12,981 nt of DNA from contig CAYQZD010000103.1 of assembly GCA_964421875.1 (NCBI GenBank), positions 1 through 12,981 on the forward strand, read 5' to 3'. A program made the translations under genes and the position numbers. This document shows, piece after piece, positions 1 through 8,824 of this stretch (the stretch's first letter is position 1; every line of letters starts with the position of its first letter). The notes beneath the pieces are model-generated. The model ran no database searches and was not told where the DNA came from. It worked only from the letters and a program-made list of their open reading frames with translations. The stretch comes from CAYQZD01 sp964421875 (GTDB taxonomy: Bacteria; Electryoneota; Tariuqbacteria; Tariuqbacterales; Tariuqbacteraceae).

Positions 1-27
1 GACGTCTTTTTCGCTGCCGAAAAATGA

Positions 28-3000
28 TTATTTAATCAAAACCACCGTCTTGTGGTAGTCCTTGGTCCCCGAAGGGTCCTCTACCTGGATGTGGAGTAAG
101 TATCGCCCGTTGCGAGCCATCATATTATGGTCGGTGCGCCCATTCCAGGTAACAAGCTGGTTGGGGCCTTTGCTTAAAGATTCCTTGTTCAGCAATGTCC
201 GCACCAGGTCCCCCCGCATATTGAGCAGCCGCGCAGTTATATTGACGGTTACGTTTCGAGAGTTTAAATCGAATATAATCTCCAGCGGTCCGACCTTGGG
301 CGAAAACGGATTGGGGTGTAGCCTTATGTTTTCCACGCCCAGCGGTCTTGACTCTCCCACAACCACGTATTCCCCTAACGAATTGATGTAGGCCGTGATA
401 GTTTCGCCGTCTTCACAGGCGGTTTCCACTTCGTCCCACCTGAGGCTGTCGGTATCCCAGACGCCGATGGAATATGATAGTCTTTGAGTCTCATCCGGAA
501 TAGGAAGTGTAAGCGCCATGGGTTCCTGCAGACTCGCGGGAATATTTACATCGGAAGTCAGCTTATAGGAGTTCATATGGATTTCCTTTGAGGAGCGGGT
601 CTTTTTCACTTTGGGCAGGGAGGGGCGCTTCAGGAACAGCTTGAGGATTTGGCCGGGAGGCGCCACCCCTCTGGGAATGAACAGACTGAATCCCGCGCCG
701 TCGTTGACAGTAACTTCAGTCGTATCCAGGACTTTCTGCACCACTGACAAGCCCCACTCATCGGGATTATTGGGCTCAGGATTGAACATAGCGGAAACCC
801 CCGTAATCGTGTCCGTGGCTGTTATAATCAACTGCCCTATCCGCTGGGAGATAGGTTTGAACCGCACCTGGGACACGGAGAGATGGATGAGTTCCCCTAT
901 CCCTTCGGGCGTTAAGCTCCAAATCAAAGGCGGTGGGACCATCCCTTGACCCTGGGCGTCGGCGGCGGTGACGGTCAGCCTTAAACTGTCACGGTTGGAG
1001 ATTTCAACTCTATTAAGATAATCCGCGATATACAGCTCGGAAACCGGTCGGTTTTCTATGGATAACGATGCGGTCTCGGACAAGGTTACCTCTCCCTTGG
1101 ACGCTGTTACCCGGACTACAACGACTCCGGTGTCTGAAGGAATGAAAGTCACGGAAGTTGGTATAGGGAGGCCTGAGGTGGTTGTATCGTAATGAAACAC
1201 CAGAGCGCCCAGGGAATCCGAAGGATTCGATTCGTCCCAGTGTTCCCAAACCACTGCCTCCAGGTGGTCGGTCAACAAAGCGGGTCTATCGTTGTAGGCA
1301 GTCATCGCAAAATCTCTGGTATAATAAACCTGGACGCTGGAGTTGTCCGGTTCCAATCTGAGAATCGCCAGCATCTCCTCCGATGAGATGAAGAATGAAC
1401 TGATGTCGCTGGCATAAATCAGGCTGTCCGCATCAACCCGGAATTTATAGTATATGGTGCCGGAACGTCCCTGAGGAGGTATGGCGGCGCGGTAGAGCGA
1501 ATATCCGTCTTGTTGGTCTTCGCCGCCGGGGGTGATGTACCCTTCCGCCTGCGTGAGCGAGGCGTAGGAAGAGTGGCGCTTGCCGGCACGCTGTGAGGAT
1601 TCGCTGCGATTGAGTCTATACTCTCCTCTGACTGTCGACAGTTTTATCGGCGATCCCGCATTGGCGGGACCTACCAGCCCCATTGTCAGCTCGGTGAATC
1701 CCGACTCGCTGGAACGCCGGTAGAGCAGTTTCGCCGTGAGGTCAGGCAGCTCTATCAGTTGATTAGGCAAGTAAAGGTCGACCCAAATCGAATCGTCGAC
1801 CTGGACCGTGTCGATGGGTTCATAAGAGACACCCGGTATCAGTTCGACCAGCCTGTTCTCATCTTGAGTCAGCCGCACGGTCAAGGGTTGGAGGGGTACG
1901 GTATAGGGGCGCGGATCGGTGAAAGAGATAGTGTAAGGCACCGCAACCGAATCATTACCAAGCAGATTATCGGGCGTCAAAGCGAAACCGAGGATGTCGG
2001 TTTCCAAATCGAGGTCGATGCCATAATCACGGTTGAGGATGTTGATTCCGATGTAAGGCAGCCCGGTGTCTCCATCCGAGGTGACCAGGAAGGTGATTTG
2101 TCCAGCGGGGAAGCGGAAATCGTGGGTGATGTCGGCGGCGGTTAAGTCATAGACCGGAGAAAGCTGAAGCGGGAAACCGGGCCGCTCTGCCCTGAGTTGA
2201 ATTTGATCCGGCGAGAGGACTTCCTCGAAAATGTAGAATCCATTGGTATCGGTAATTGCGGTGTCGGTTTTTCCGGAGATGAAAGATTGGTAGATAATCG
2301 CGATGTCAGGCAGAGAATCGTTCCTGTGAAGCGCCGCTCCTGATATCATGATGGTGTCGATTTCCGCGGTGAAGCGGAAATCCTTCCCGGTGATCGACTG
2401 GGAGAGGTCGAAATGGAAAGCGTAACTGTCGGGCTGAACCTGATAACCGGCTTTTTCACCCAGAAGCACATAATCTCCGCTCGCCGGAGGATGGATGATA
2501 TAGGTTCCGTCACTTTCGGAGTAAGTAGTGTCGTTGAGGGTGGCTTTCAGGATAATCATAGCGTTCTCAAGAGGCCCCGAGGTCTGAGTGTTGATGGCTC
2601 TGCCGCTGATCGCGCCCGATTGACTGACTACACTCAGATTTCGCTGTACTGTGGTATCGCCGTAAACATCGAATTGGTGAAGGGCGCTTGGCAAGAAGCC
2701 AACCTTGCTGGCCCAGAGGCTGTAGCTTCCCCCCTCCAAATCTGAGAAGGAGAAGCTGCCTGAAGCCATAGACATAGCGCTCAAAGTGTCGGGGGAAGTA
2801 TCTCGATGGAGCAGAACGTTAGCCCCGCCTACCGCTTCGCCGCTTATAGAATCCCGAACGAATCCGGTAACCGCGTTGCTGGTGGAAAGCACCAGGAACT
2901 CAATCGCCGCAGTGTCTCCCAGGACGGGAGTGAAAGACTGCGGCGAGTTGACAACATTGAAACCGGGAAGCTGGGTGGAAACGGTATAGAGGTTCTGCCG

Positions 3001-6000
3001 CAAGCCTTCAACGAAGAAGTTACCATACGCATCGGTCTCGGATGTGATGAGATTGTGATTGACGGTGTTTTCCAGAGTTATGACCGCGGTGGCGGAAACA
3101 GCCAGTCCGCTGACCGCGTTGCGCAGACCTCCGCGCAGCTTGCCGGTGTCCAGAATTCGCAAATTCTCTGTGGCGCTGGCGCCGGAGATGAGGGAAGTGT
3201 TCCGGTAGTAGGAATCGAGCGCTCTTCTCACCGCGTGGAGCTGGTAATTACCGGGATTCAGAATGAAGGAGTAATCGCCGAAAGCGTTGGTGGAATCGCT
3301 GTAAATGTTCGCTCCGAAATCGCTGGCGCAAACCTCAGCGTTTTCCTGAACCAAGCCCAGAGTGTCCCGAATTGTCCCGTAAACGCTATTGGAGAGAGGT
3401 ATGATTCGGAAATCGAAGGGACTGTTCACAATTAGGGGAGCGCCGTTGAAAACCAGGAATCCCTTCTTTTCCGCGCACAGACGATACTGATAATTCGGAT
3501 TCAGATTATCGCAGTAGTAAACTCCGGTGGCGGAAGTGGTGTCGCTCACCGGCGGCAGGGTCGAACCGGTATCGACCAGGGTAATCACCACATTGGGAAT
3601 TTCGGTACCCAAAGTCTGGTTAGTCACCGTGCCGTAAATAGCGTTGGTGAGCCTTTCGAGTTGGATATCGCCCAGCGCCAGGTTTTGCGAATCGGCGAGG
3701 AAAGCTTGGACTTCCCGGGCTATGTAGCCTGATTTATTGAGAGCGATGCCATAGGAGTCGGCAGGGAGGTAAACGAAACTAAACTCTCCTAAGGAGTCGG
3801 TGTAGATAGGCTCCCGATTGTTGAGTATCACCGAGACCTCAGCCAGGGGCGTTCCCATCCCGAGTTCCACAACCCTGCCGGCGATGGAACTGTTGTGTAC
3901 CCCCACTGTCAGGTTTAAGTTGAACACATCTGTAGTATCGGTGTAAACCGTGCTGTCGTCATTGTCGTACTCCAGGGGGGGCAGGTTGGTGGCGATATTG
4001 TATTCCACCAAACCCGGTCTATCCTCGAAAACGAAACATCCTTGAACGGTGGTGAGTGTAGTATCGACTCCTTCGGTCAAGGGCCAGGCTGTCACCTCCG
4101 CCCCGGAAACGGGACTGTCGTTCTGGTCGGATACCCGTCCCGATATATCAATTCTAATCTGGCTGATGCTGAAATCGACGCTGGTAGCGTGCTGGTTGAC
4201 CGTAAGAACCACCGTGTTCTGAGGCGGCAAAGACCGGTATCCTTGCTTAGACGGATAGATCCGGTAGGTTCCGTCGAGCAGGTTGTCGATAATGTAGGAA
4301 CCGTTGCCGCTGGTGATGGTGGAGCGCATAGCGCTGTCCTGCCTTACGGCTTTGACCCTTACATTACCCGCGCCCGAACCGGCGAGGCTGACCAGACCGG
4401 ATATAGAGGAGGAGCTTTCCTGCATAATAAGGGTGTCGGCTCGGATGTTGACGGCGCCGACATTTACCATTACGGAATCGTTGGCAAGCTGGGGATGGTA
4501 TAAGTCGGTGTAAACCAGGTATTCCCTTCCGGGAGCGATTTGAGTGATAGTATAGAAGCCGTTGGTTCCGGTTGTCGCGCTGCGGAGCAGTGTTCCACTC
4601 ACCGCTTTTACTCTGATGTTATTTTTCGGCGCGCCCGATTGGTTCACCACGAATCCGGTGATTTCGAGCGAATCGCGGCTCATTTGGTAGATTGCGATGA
4701 TGCTGGTATCCGCCGGCCAGATAAGGGGCCCGGAGTTGTAAGTATAACCGGTTTTAGTCAGGAAGATGTGATAGGGATTTAGCGCCGCCAGACCGCTGAT
4801 GGTAAAATTCCCGTCGGGAGCGCTGACCGCGCTGCCCGCGTTCCCGGAACTGTCGTTAGCAATGATTTCCACTTCGGGGATGCCCTGGTTCACAGGATTA
4901 AGCACTCTGCCGTTAATCTCGCCGTCATTTCGGATTAAGGCGAAATCGACATTGGAGAGCGTATCGCCGGGAGTGAGCGTAATACTGGTGCTGTCGAGGG
5001 AATAGCCGTCTTTAGCGGCGCTGAGGGTATAGGAGCCGGAGGGGAGATTCTGCAGTGAATAATCTCCCTGCGAAAGGGATTGCGCATAGTAGCTTCCTCC
5101 GCCCGTTCTTTCCGCCTCCACCGTCGCCCCGGATATAGGGGCGCAAAAAATATCGCGGACCGCCCCGGAAATCATCCCATCCCGCCCTAAAAGGGCGATA
5201 TTCAATGTGGTCGTGCTGCCGCCGAGGAGGTTGACACCGGTTACGGTTCGAGTTTGATAGCGGGTATGGGTAACGGTAACATTATAGCTGCCTTGAACCA
5301 GTTCATCCAGACGGTATCCGCCGGTAGGGTCGGTGTGAACGCTGGTCCCGGACTGGGTGCCTACCTTGGTAGCGGTGACCAGGGCGTTGTTGACGAAAGT
5401 CGACGGATTCAAGCTGTCCCTCACCACCCCTAACAGGACCGCGAAATTGGGGTTGAGCGCGAAACTATATCCCGAAAGTGTCTGGCCCGCCCCTAAAGTA
5501 GTGTCTCTGGTAAAGGAAAGATAGCCGGGCTTGGAGGCGGTGATATCGTAGGTCCCCGAATTCAGGAACAGGGTGTAAGAGCCGATGTTGTTGGTGCTGG
5601 CGGTGAAGGTTTCGCCGGTGCCCCGCTTTACGCCGGTAACCGTGGCGTTCACCAGGGTGTCTCCCCCGACGCTGAACACTCCTCCCAGAACCCGCGCCTG
5701 AAGCTGGGTCAGATTGAATTGGAAATTCTGGGTGACATTGGCGGCAACTATATCGGAAGTGTCCACACCAGGGGTGTAACCGGTCTTGGAAGCGGTGATT
5801 TCGTAGCTATAGCCCGGAGTGACCGCGAGGTTGAAATCACCGAAGTAAGAAGCCTGAGTGTTGAAATTCACTGTAGGAGCGCCGAGGGCGGCAGCGTTAA
5901 TCTGGGTTTGTCCCAGCCCCTGCCCGTTGTAGAGCGTGGTTCCGGCGAGATAGCCCAGGTTTCTGATGAGGTTGAAATCCACATTGTCGATTGTTTGTCC

Positions 6001-8739
6001 GGGATTAGCGGTATGCGTCAGGGTGTCGGAATTGAGATAGCCGGTTTTCGAAGCCCAAATTTGGTAAGTCCCATAGGTGATGCTGAAGGTGTAATCCCCG
6101 TTTTCCGCGGTTTGAACCATGCTCACCGCGCCGGTGGACACTTTTTTAGCTCTCACCGCGGCCAGGTACACCGGCTGGCCGTTAGAGCGGACATTGCCGT
6201 TGATGGTGGCGGCGTTGGGATTTAAAATGAGATTGATATTTTCCAGGGTCTGCCCCGGAGCCACATTCACCGGAGGACTGGAAGCGGTGATGTATCCGGT
6301 TTTTGAGGCGGTCACCGTGTGCTGGCCCGAAGAAACGTTCAGGGCGTAATTTCCCTGAGCGTCGGTGGTGTCGGTGACATTCCCGTTGGTGACTACCGCC
6401 CCGGCAAGCGGAGTGGAGCCGTCGGAAGTTATCCTCCCCGTCAAGTAGGAGGGATTGGGAGTCAAATAGAAATCGAGCCCTGAAATGGTTTGACCTACGC
6501 TGAGAGAGAGCGATACCGGAGTGGGGGAAGTGTATCCCTCCAGATGGGCGTTGACTTGATAATCTCCGGTCGGAAGACTGATGATGTAGCTGCCCTGGTC
6601 ATTGACCTGAACCTCTTCCACAGGCCCGGCGCTGGGAACCGCCCTCACCAACGCTTCTCCCCTAGAAAGGACCGCCCCCTGGTAAACCTGCCCGGAAATG
6701 ATATTAGCGGCGGGCGAGAGTTGCAGGATATTGTTATGGGAAGAGGCGTTCAAAATAACCACTTGCCGCGGTTCCGAGCTTATCCAGAATGCCGGTTTCT
6801 CAGCTCTCAAAGTCCAGGTTCCGTTGCTCACCTGGAATTCGAAGTTGCCGTTGGCGCCGGTGGTATATTCGTAGGATTCCTGCCCCTTGACGCAGGTCAC
6901 CCTCGCCAGAGCGATGGGCTGGTTGTCCAGATTCACCACCCTGCCTGTTATCGAATAAAGGTTCAAGGTGAGGCGCAGGGGACCGCTGATGCTGTCCAGA
7001 TTCACGGTAACGTTGGGGGGGAGGTTGGTTATAACCGTCTGCGATGAAGTATATCCATCTTTAGAAGCTATAAAGCTGTAATTTGCCGGTGTAAGAGAGA
7101 TAGAGAACACACCGGAATTATTCGACTGAGTGGTCTCTTCCGCGCCGGTGGAAGTGTTCCGGGCGGTAACATCGGCGAAGGACAGTGGGTCGTTGTTATT
7201 GTCGATAACAGTGCCGAATACCGATGAATAGAGCGGTTGAATCTCATATCTGTAGATGTTGCCAGTCCCGCTGGGAGTGTTTTCGTCCACCACAAAGGCA
7301 TCCGAGGTGAGGGTAGCATAGCCGTCTTTGGAAAACTGAAATCTATAGGTGCCATAGGGCATATCTTTATTGGCGAATCCGCCGTCATCGGTCAGAGTCG
7401 GTTGCAGAGTAGGTCCCTGAATGGGTATGAAATCGACCTGAACCGCCATAACCGGGTCGTAGGTGCCTTGCAGCACCACCTGCAACCAGATGTTTTGATT
7501 GTTTATCGAATAGTAAAAATCCGCCGGTTCCGACATTGTGCCCCGTCCTTGGTTGTCCTCGGCGATTACCTTCCAGCGGTGTTCGCCGTTGGACAGTAAA
7601 CCCGCTGCGGGACATAATACAGCGGTGATAGTGGTTTGCACATACCAGAGCGGGATATAAGCGGTGGAGCCGCCGGGTCTGATTTCCAGTCTGGTCAGGT
7701 ATAAATGGTAATTGCTGGCTTGAGGGATATAGCTCCAGGTGAATTCTACACTGTCGGAGGAGACTACAGTCAGCGTATCTGGCGGTGAAACCGGACTCAG
7801 CAGTTCGGGGAGAGCGAAAGGCGGCGGGGTATTGACCTCGAAAGCCATTAAATCTCCCACCACATCCGAACTGAAAGTGGGATTATTACCATAGTTGTTT
7901 AAAACCGCCCAGTTGTAGGTAGGGCGCGGTTCTCCGGGGAGGTTGCCTATTAATGGCGGATAATTGTAATGTACATAGAAACCGGAGGGGTCCAGGGTTC
8001 CATATACTATCGAGGTATTCGGCGTTATAGCCTGCCATATGATGTTCGCGCCATAGGTTTGAATTTCCCCGGTTAGGGAGTCCTCTTCTATCTCGAACGG
8101 CTGGTCGGAAAGCAGAAGATGATAGTAGGGGACATTAGGGACCGCATTCCACTGGAACAGCGGAGTGGTGGTGGTTATACCCCCGATTCCGCCCGTGGAA
8201 GACCTGGGAGAAATCAACTGCACCGGGTCGTCCGACTCCCGCACCATCATAAATTCGGCAGACAAAAGCCCCGAAGGGGTGGAAATCATACAGAAAAGCA
8301 GGCCGATGTTCAATTCGCTGCCTAATACTATCAACGTATCGAGGTGGCTGCTGTCTATGATAGTGTAGGCGTATAAACCGGGAATGCCCATCCCCGGATT
8401 TAAACCGTAGTGCAGAATGCCGTATTCGGGTGTGGTGGTTCCGGTCCAGGTGATTACTATGGTATCCTCCGACCCCACAAAGGTGGTGGGCATCGAGGTG
8501 ATTTCCAGGTCGGCAGTGAGGTTCATAGGACTGCTTAAGAAGCTGCGGCTGAAACTTCGGCCGCCTTGACCTCGAACCAGATAGGGCAGCAGTGTCAGAC
8601 AGAGCAGCGCCGGGAGTATTGACAGAACGTACTTCATCCGCTGATTCGGTGTGGCGCGGCGGCTGGTAAATTCATTGTCATCGGGGGTTGTGGATTGCCG
8701 CAACAGAGACCGTGATTTGCAGTTTCCGGCAAATTTCAT
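28..8739 (-). CDS. Giant secreted multi-module protein (carboxypeptidase-regulatory-like repeats, FlgD/T9SS-like C-terminal domain)
   Basis: Very large exported, probably cell-surface protein of about 2,903 residues (numbered from the start chosen here). The frame opens at a TTG at 8850. I prefer the ATG at 8739 because GGAG lies 8 bases before it; ATGs at 8802 and 8637 are alternatives. A clear signal peptide starts at residue 35 (MKYVLSILPALLCLTLLPYL). Residues 73-410 are Fn3/Ig-like (FxWxxxPxxxxYHL patterns). About residues 504-2211 are some 20 modules of roughly 83 residues. Each begins like xIxGxVxxxxxxPxxxAxVxA and carries a DxxGxYxxxxLxxGxYxxxASKxGY core, the hallmark of carboxypeptidase-regulatory-like beta-sandwiches. 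A degenerate module and Ig/Fn3-like domains follow (about 2213-2795). Residues 2803-2903 are FlgD-Ig/T9SS-like (HPNPFSP, WNGR, NGRYLLHI, ending KTVVLIK). No catalytic motif is visible, so a structural or adhesive role is inferred. Confidence 0.9.
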   Translation of the reverse strand: MKFAGNCKSRSLLRQSTTPDDNEFTSRRATPNQRMKYVLSILPALLCLTLLPYLVRGQGGRSFSRSFLSSPMNLTADLEITSMPTTFVGSEDTIVITWTGTTTPEYGILHYGLNPGMGIPGLYAYTIIDSSHLDTLIVLGSELNIGLLFCMISTPSGLLSAEFMMVRESDDPVQLISPRSSTGGIGGITTTTPLFQWNAVPNVPYYHLLLSDQPFEIEEDSLTGEIQTYGANIIWQAITPNTSIVYGTLDPSGFYVHYNYPPLIGNLPGEPRPTYNWAVLNNYGNNPTFSSDVVGDLMAFEVNTPPPFALPELLSPVSPPDTLTVVSSDSVEFTWSYIPQASNYHLYLTRLEIRPGGSTAYIPLWYVQTTITAVLCPAAGLLSNGEHRWKVIAEDNQGRGTMSEPADFYYSINNQNIWLQVVLQGTYDPVMAVQVDFIPIQGPTLQPTLTDDGGFANKDMPYGTYRFQFSKDGYATLTSDAFVVDENTPSGTGNIYRYEIQPLYSSVFGTVIDNNNDPLSFADVTARNTSTGAEETTQSNNSGVFSISLTPANYSFIASKDGYTSSQTVITNLPPNVTVNLDSISGPLRLTLNLYSITGRVVNLDNQPIALARVTCVKGQESYEYTTGANGNFEFQVSNGTWTLRAEKPAFWISSEPRQVVILNASSHNNILQLSPAANIISGQVYQGAVLSRGEALVRAVPSAGPVEEVQVNDQGSYIISLPTGDYQVNAHLEGYTSPTPVSLSLSVGQTISGLDFYLTPNPSYLTGRITSDGSTPLAGAVVTNGNVTDTTDAQGNYALNVSSGQHTVTASKTGYITASSPPVNVAPGQTLENINLILNPNAATINGNVRSNGQPVYLAAVRAKKVSTGAVSMVQTAENGDYTFSITYGTYQIWASKTGYLNSDTLTHTANPGQTIDNVDFNLIRNLGYLAGTTLYNGQGLGQTQINAAALGAPTVNFNTQASYFGDFNLAVTPGYSYEITASKTGYTPGVDTSDIVAANVTQNFQFNLTQLQARVLGGVFSVGGDTLVNATVTGVKRGTGETFTASTNNIGSYTLFLNSGTYDITASKPGYLSFTRDTTLGAGQTLSGYSFALNPNFAVLLGVVRDSLNPSTFVNNALVTATKVGTQSGTSVHTDPTGGYRLDELVQGSYNVTVTHTRYQTRTVTGVNLLGGSTTTLNIALLGRDGMISGAVRDIFCAPISGATVEAERTGGGSYYAQSLSQGDYSLQNLPSGSYTLSAAKDGYSLDSTSITLTPGDTLSNVDFALIRNDGEINGRVLNPVNQGIPEVEIIANDSSGNAGSAVSAPDGNFTISGLAALNPYHIFLTKTGYTYNSGPLIWPADTSIIAIYQMSRDSLEITGFVVNQSGAPKNNIRVKAVSGTLLRSATTGTNGFYTITQIAPGREYLVYTDLYHPQLANDSVMVNVGAVNIRADTLIMQESSSSISGLVSLAGSGAGNVRVKAVRQDSAMRSTITSGNGSYIIDNLLDGTYRIYPSKQGYRSLPPQNTVVLTVNQHATSVDFSISQIRIDISGRVSDQNDSPVSGAEVTAWPLTEGVDTTLTTVQGCFVFEDRPGLVEYNIATNLPPLEYDNDDSTVYTDTTDVFNLNLTVGVHNSSIAGRVVELGMGTPLAEVSVILNNREPIYTDSLGEFSFVYLPADSYGIALNKSGYIAREVQAFLADSQNLALGDIQLERLTNAIYGTVTNQTLGTEIPNVVITLVDTGSTLPPVSDTTSATGVYYCDNLNPNYQYRLCAEKKGFLVFNGAPLIVNSPFDFRIIPLSNSVYGTIRDTLGLVQENAEVCASDFGANIYSDSTNAFGDYSFILNPGNYQLHAVRRALDSYYRNTSLISGASATENLRILDTGKLRGGLRNAVSGLAVSATAVITLENTVNHNLITSETDAYGNFFVEGLRQNLYTVSTQLPGFNVVNSPQSFTPVLGDTAAIEFLVLSTSNAVTGFVRDSISGEAVGGANVLLHRDTSPDTLSAMSMASGSFSFSDLEGGSYSLWASKVGFLPSALHQFDVYGDTTVQRNLSVVSQSGAISGRAINTQTSGPLENAMIILKATLNDTTYSESDGTYIIHPPASGDYVLLGEKAGYQVQPDSYAFHFDLSQSITGKDFRFTAEIDTIMISGAALHRNDSLPDIAIIYQSFISGKTDTAITDTNGFYIFEEVLSPDQIQLRAERPGFPLQLSPVYDLTAADITHDFRFPAGQITFLVTSDGDTGLPYIGINILNRDYGIDLDLETDILGFALTPDNLLGNDSVAVPYTISFTDPRPYTVPLQPLTVRLTQDENRLVELIPGVSYEPIDTVQVDDSIWVDLYLPNQLIELPDLTAKLLYRRSSESGFTELTMGLVGPANAGSPIKLSTVRGEYRLNRSESSQRAGKRHSSYASLTQAEGYITPGGEDQQDGYSLYRAAIPPQGRSGTIYYKFRVDADSLIYASDISSFFISSEEMLAILRLEPDNSSVQVYYTRDFAMTAYNDRPALLTDHLEAVVWEHWDESNPSDSLGALVFHYDTTTSGLPIPTSVTFIPSDTGVVVVRVTASKGEVTLSETASLSIENRPVSELYIADYLNRVEISNRDSLRLTVTAADAQGQGMVPPPLIWSLTPEGIGELIHLSVSQVRFKPISQRIGQLIITATDTITGVSAMFNPEPNNPDEWGLSVVQKVLDTTEVTVNDGAGFSLFIPRGVAPPGQILKLFLKRPSLPKVKKTRSSKEIHMNSYKLTSDVNIPASLQEPMALTLPIPDETQRLSYSIGVWDTDSLRWDEVETACEDGETITAYINSLGEYVVVGESRPLGVENIRLHPNPFSPKVGPLEIIFDLNSRNVTVNITARLLNMRGDLVRTLLNKESLSKGPNQLVTWNGRTDHNMMARNGRYLLHIQVEDPSGTKDYHKTVVLIK

Positions 8740-8824
8740 ATCTTTATCTCCGGGAATGTCTGGTTTAGATATCAGAAGTCGCCTTTTCACAAAGTTTTTC
8801 ATCGATTTGTCTCTGGTCACGATT

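Noticed and set aside
7..24. Perfect stem TTTTTCG-CTGC-CGAAAAA just after the giant gene's stop codon, as a terminator
   Set aside because: On both strands the T-run comes before the loop and the A-run after it, the reverse of a rho-independent terminator; the stem is also mostly A-T. Kept only as an unexplained inverted repeat.
62..8325. Many open frames on the plus strand opposite the giant gene
   Set aside because: They lack ribosome sites, known domains and sensible composition. They follow from the codon bias of the long minus-strand gene.
28..8739. CRISPR array or integron-like repeats suggested by the strong periodicity of the minus-strand gene
   Set aside because: The period of about 250 bases lies in protein motifs, not in identical DNA units, and the frame stays open throughout.
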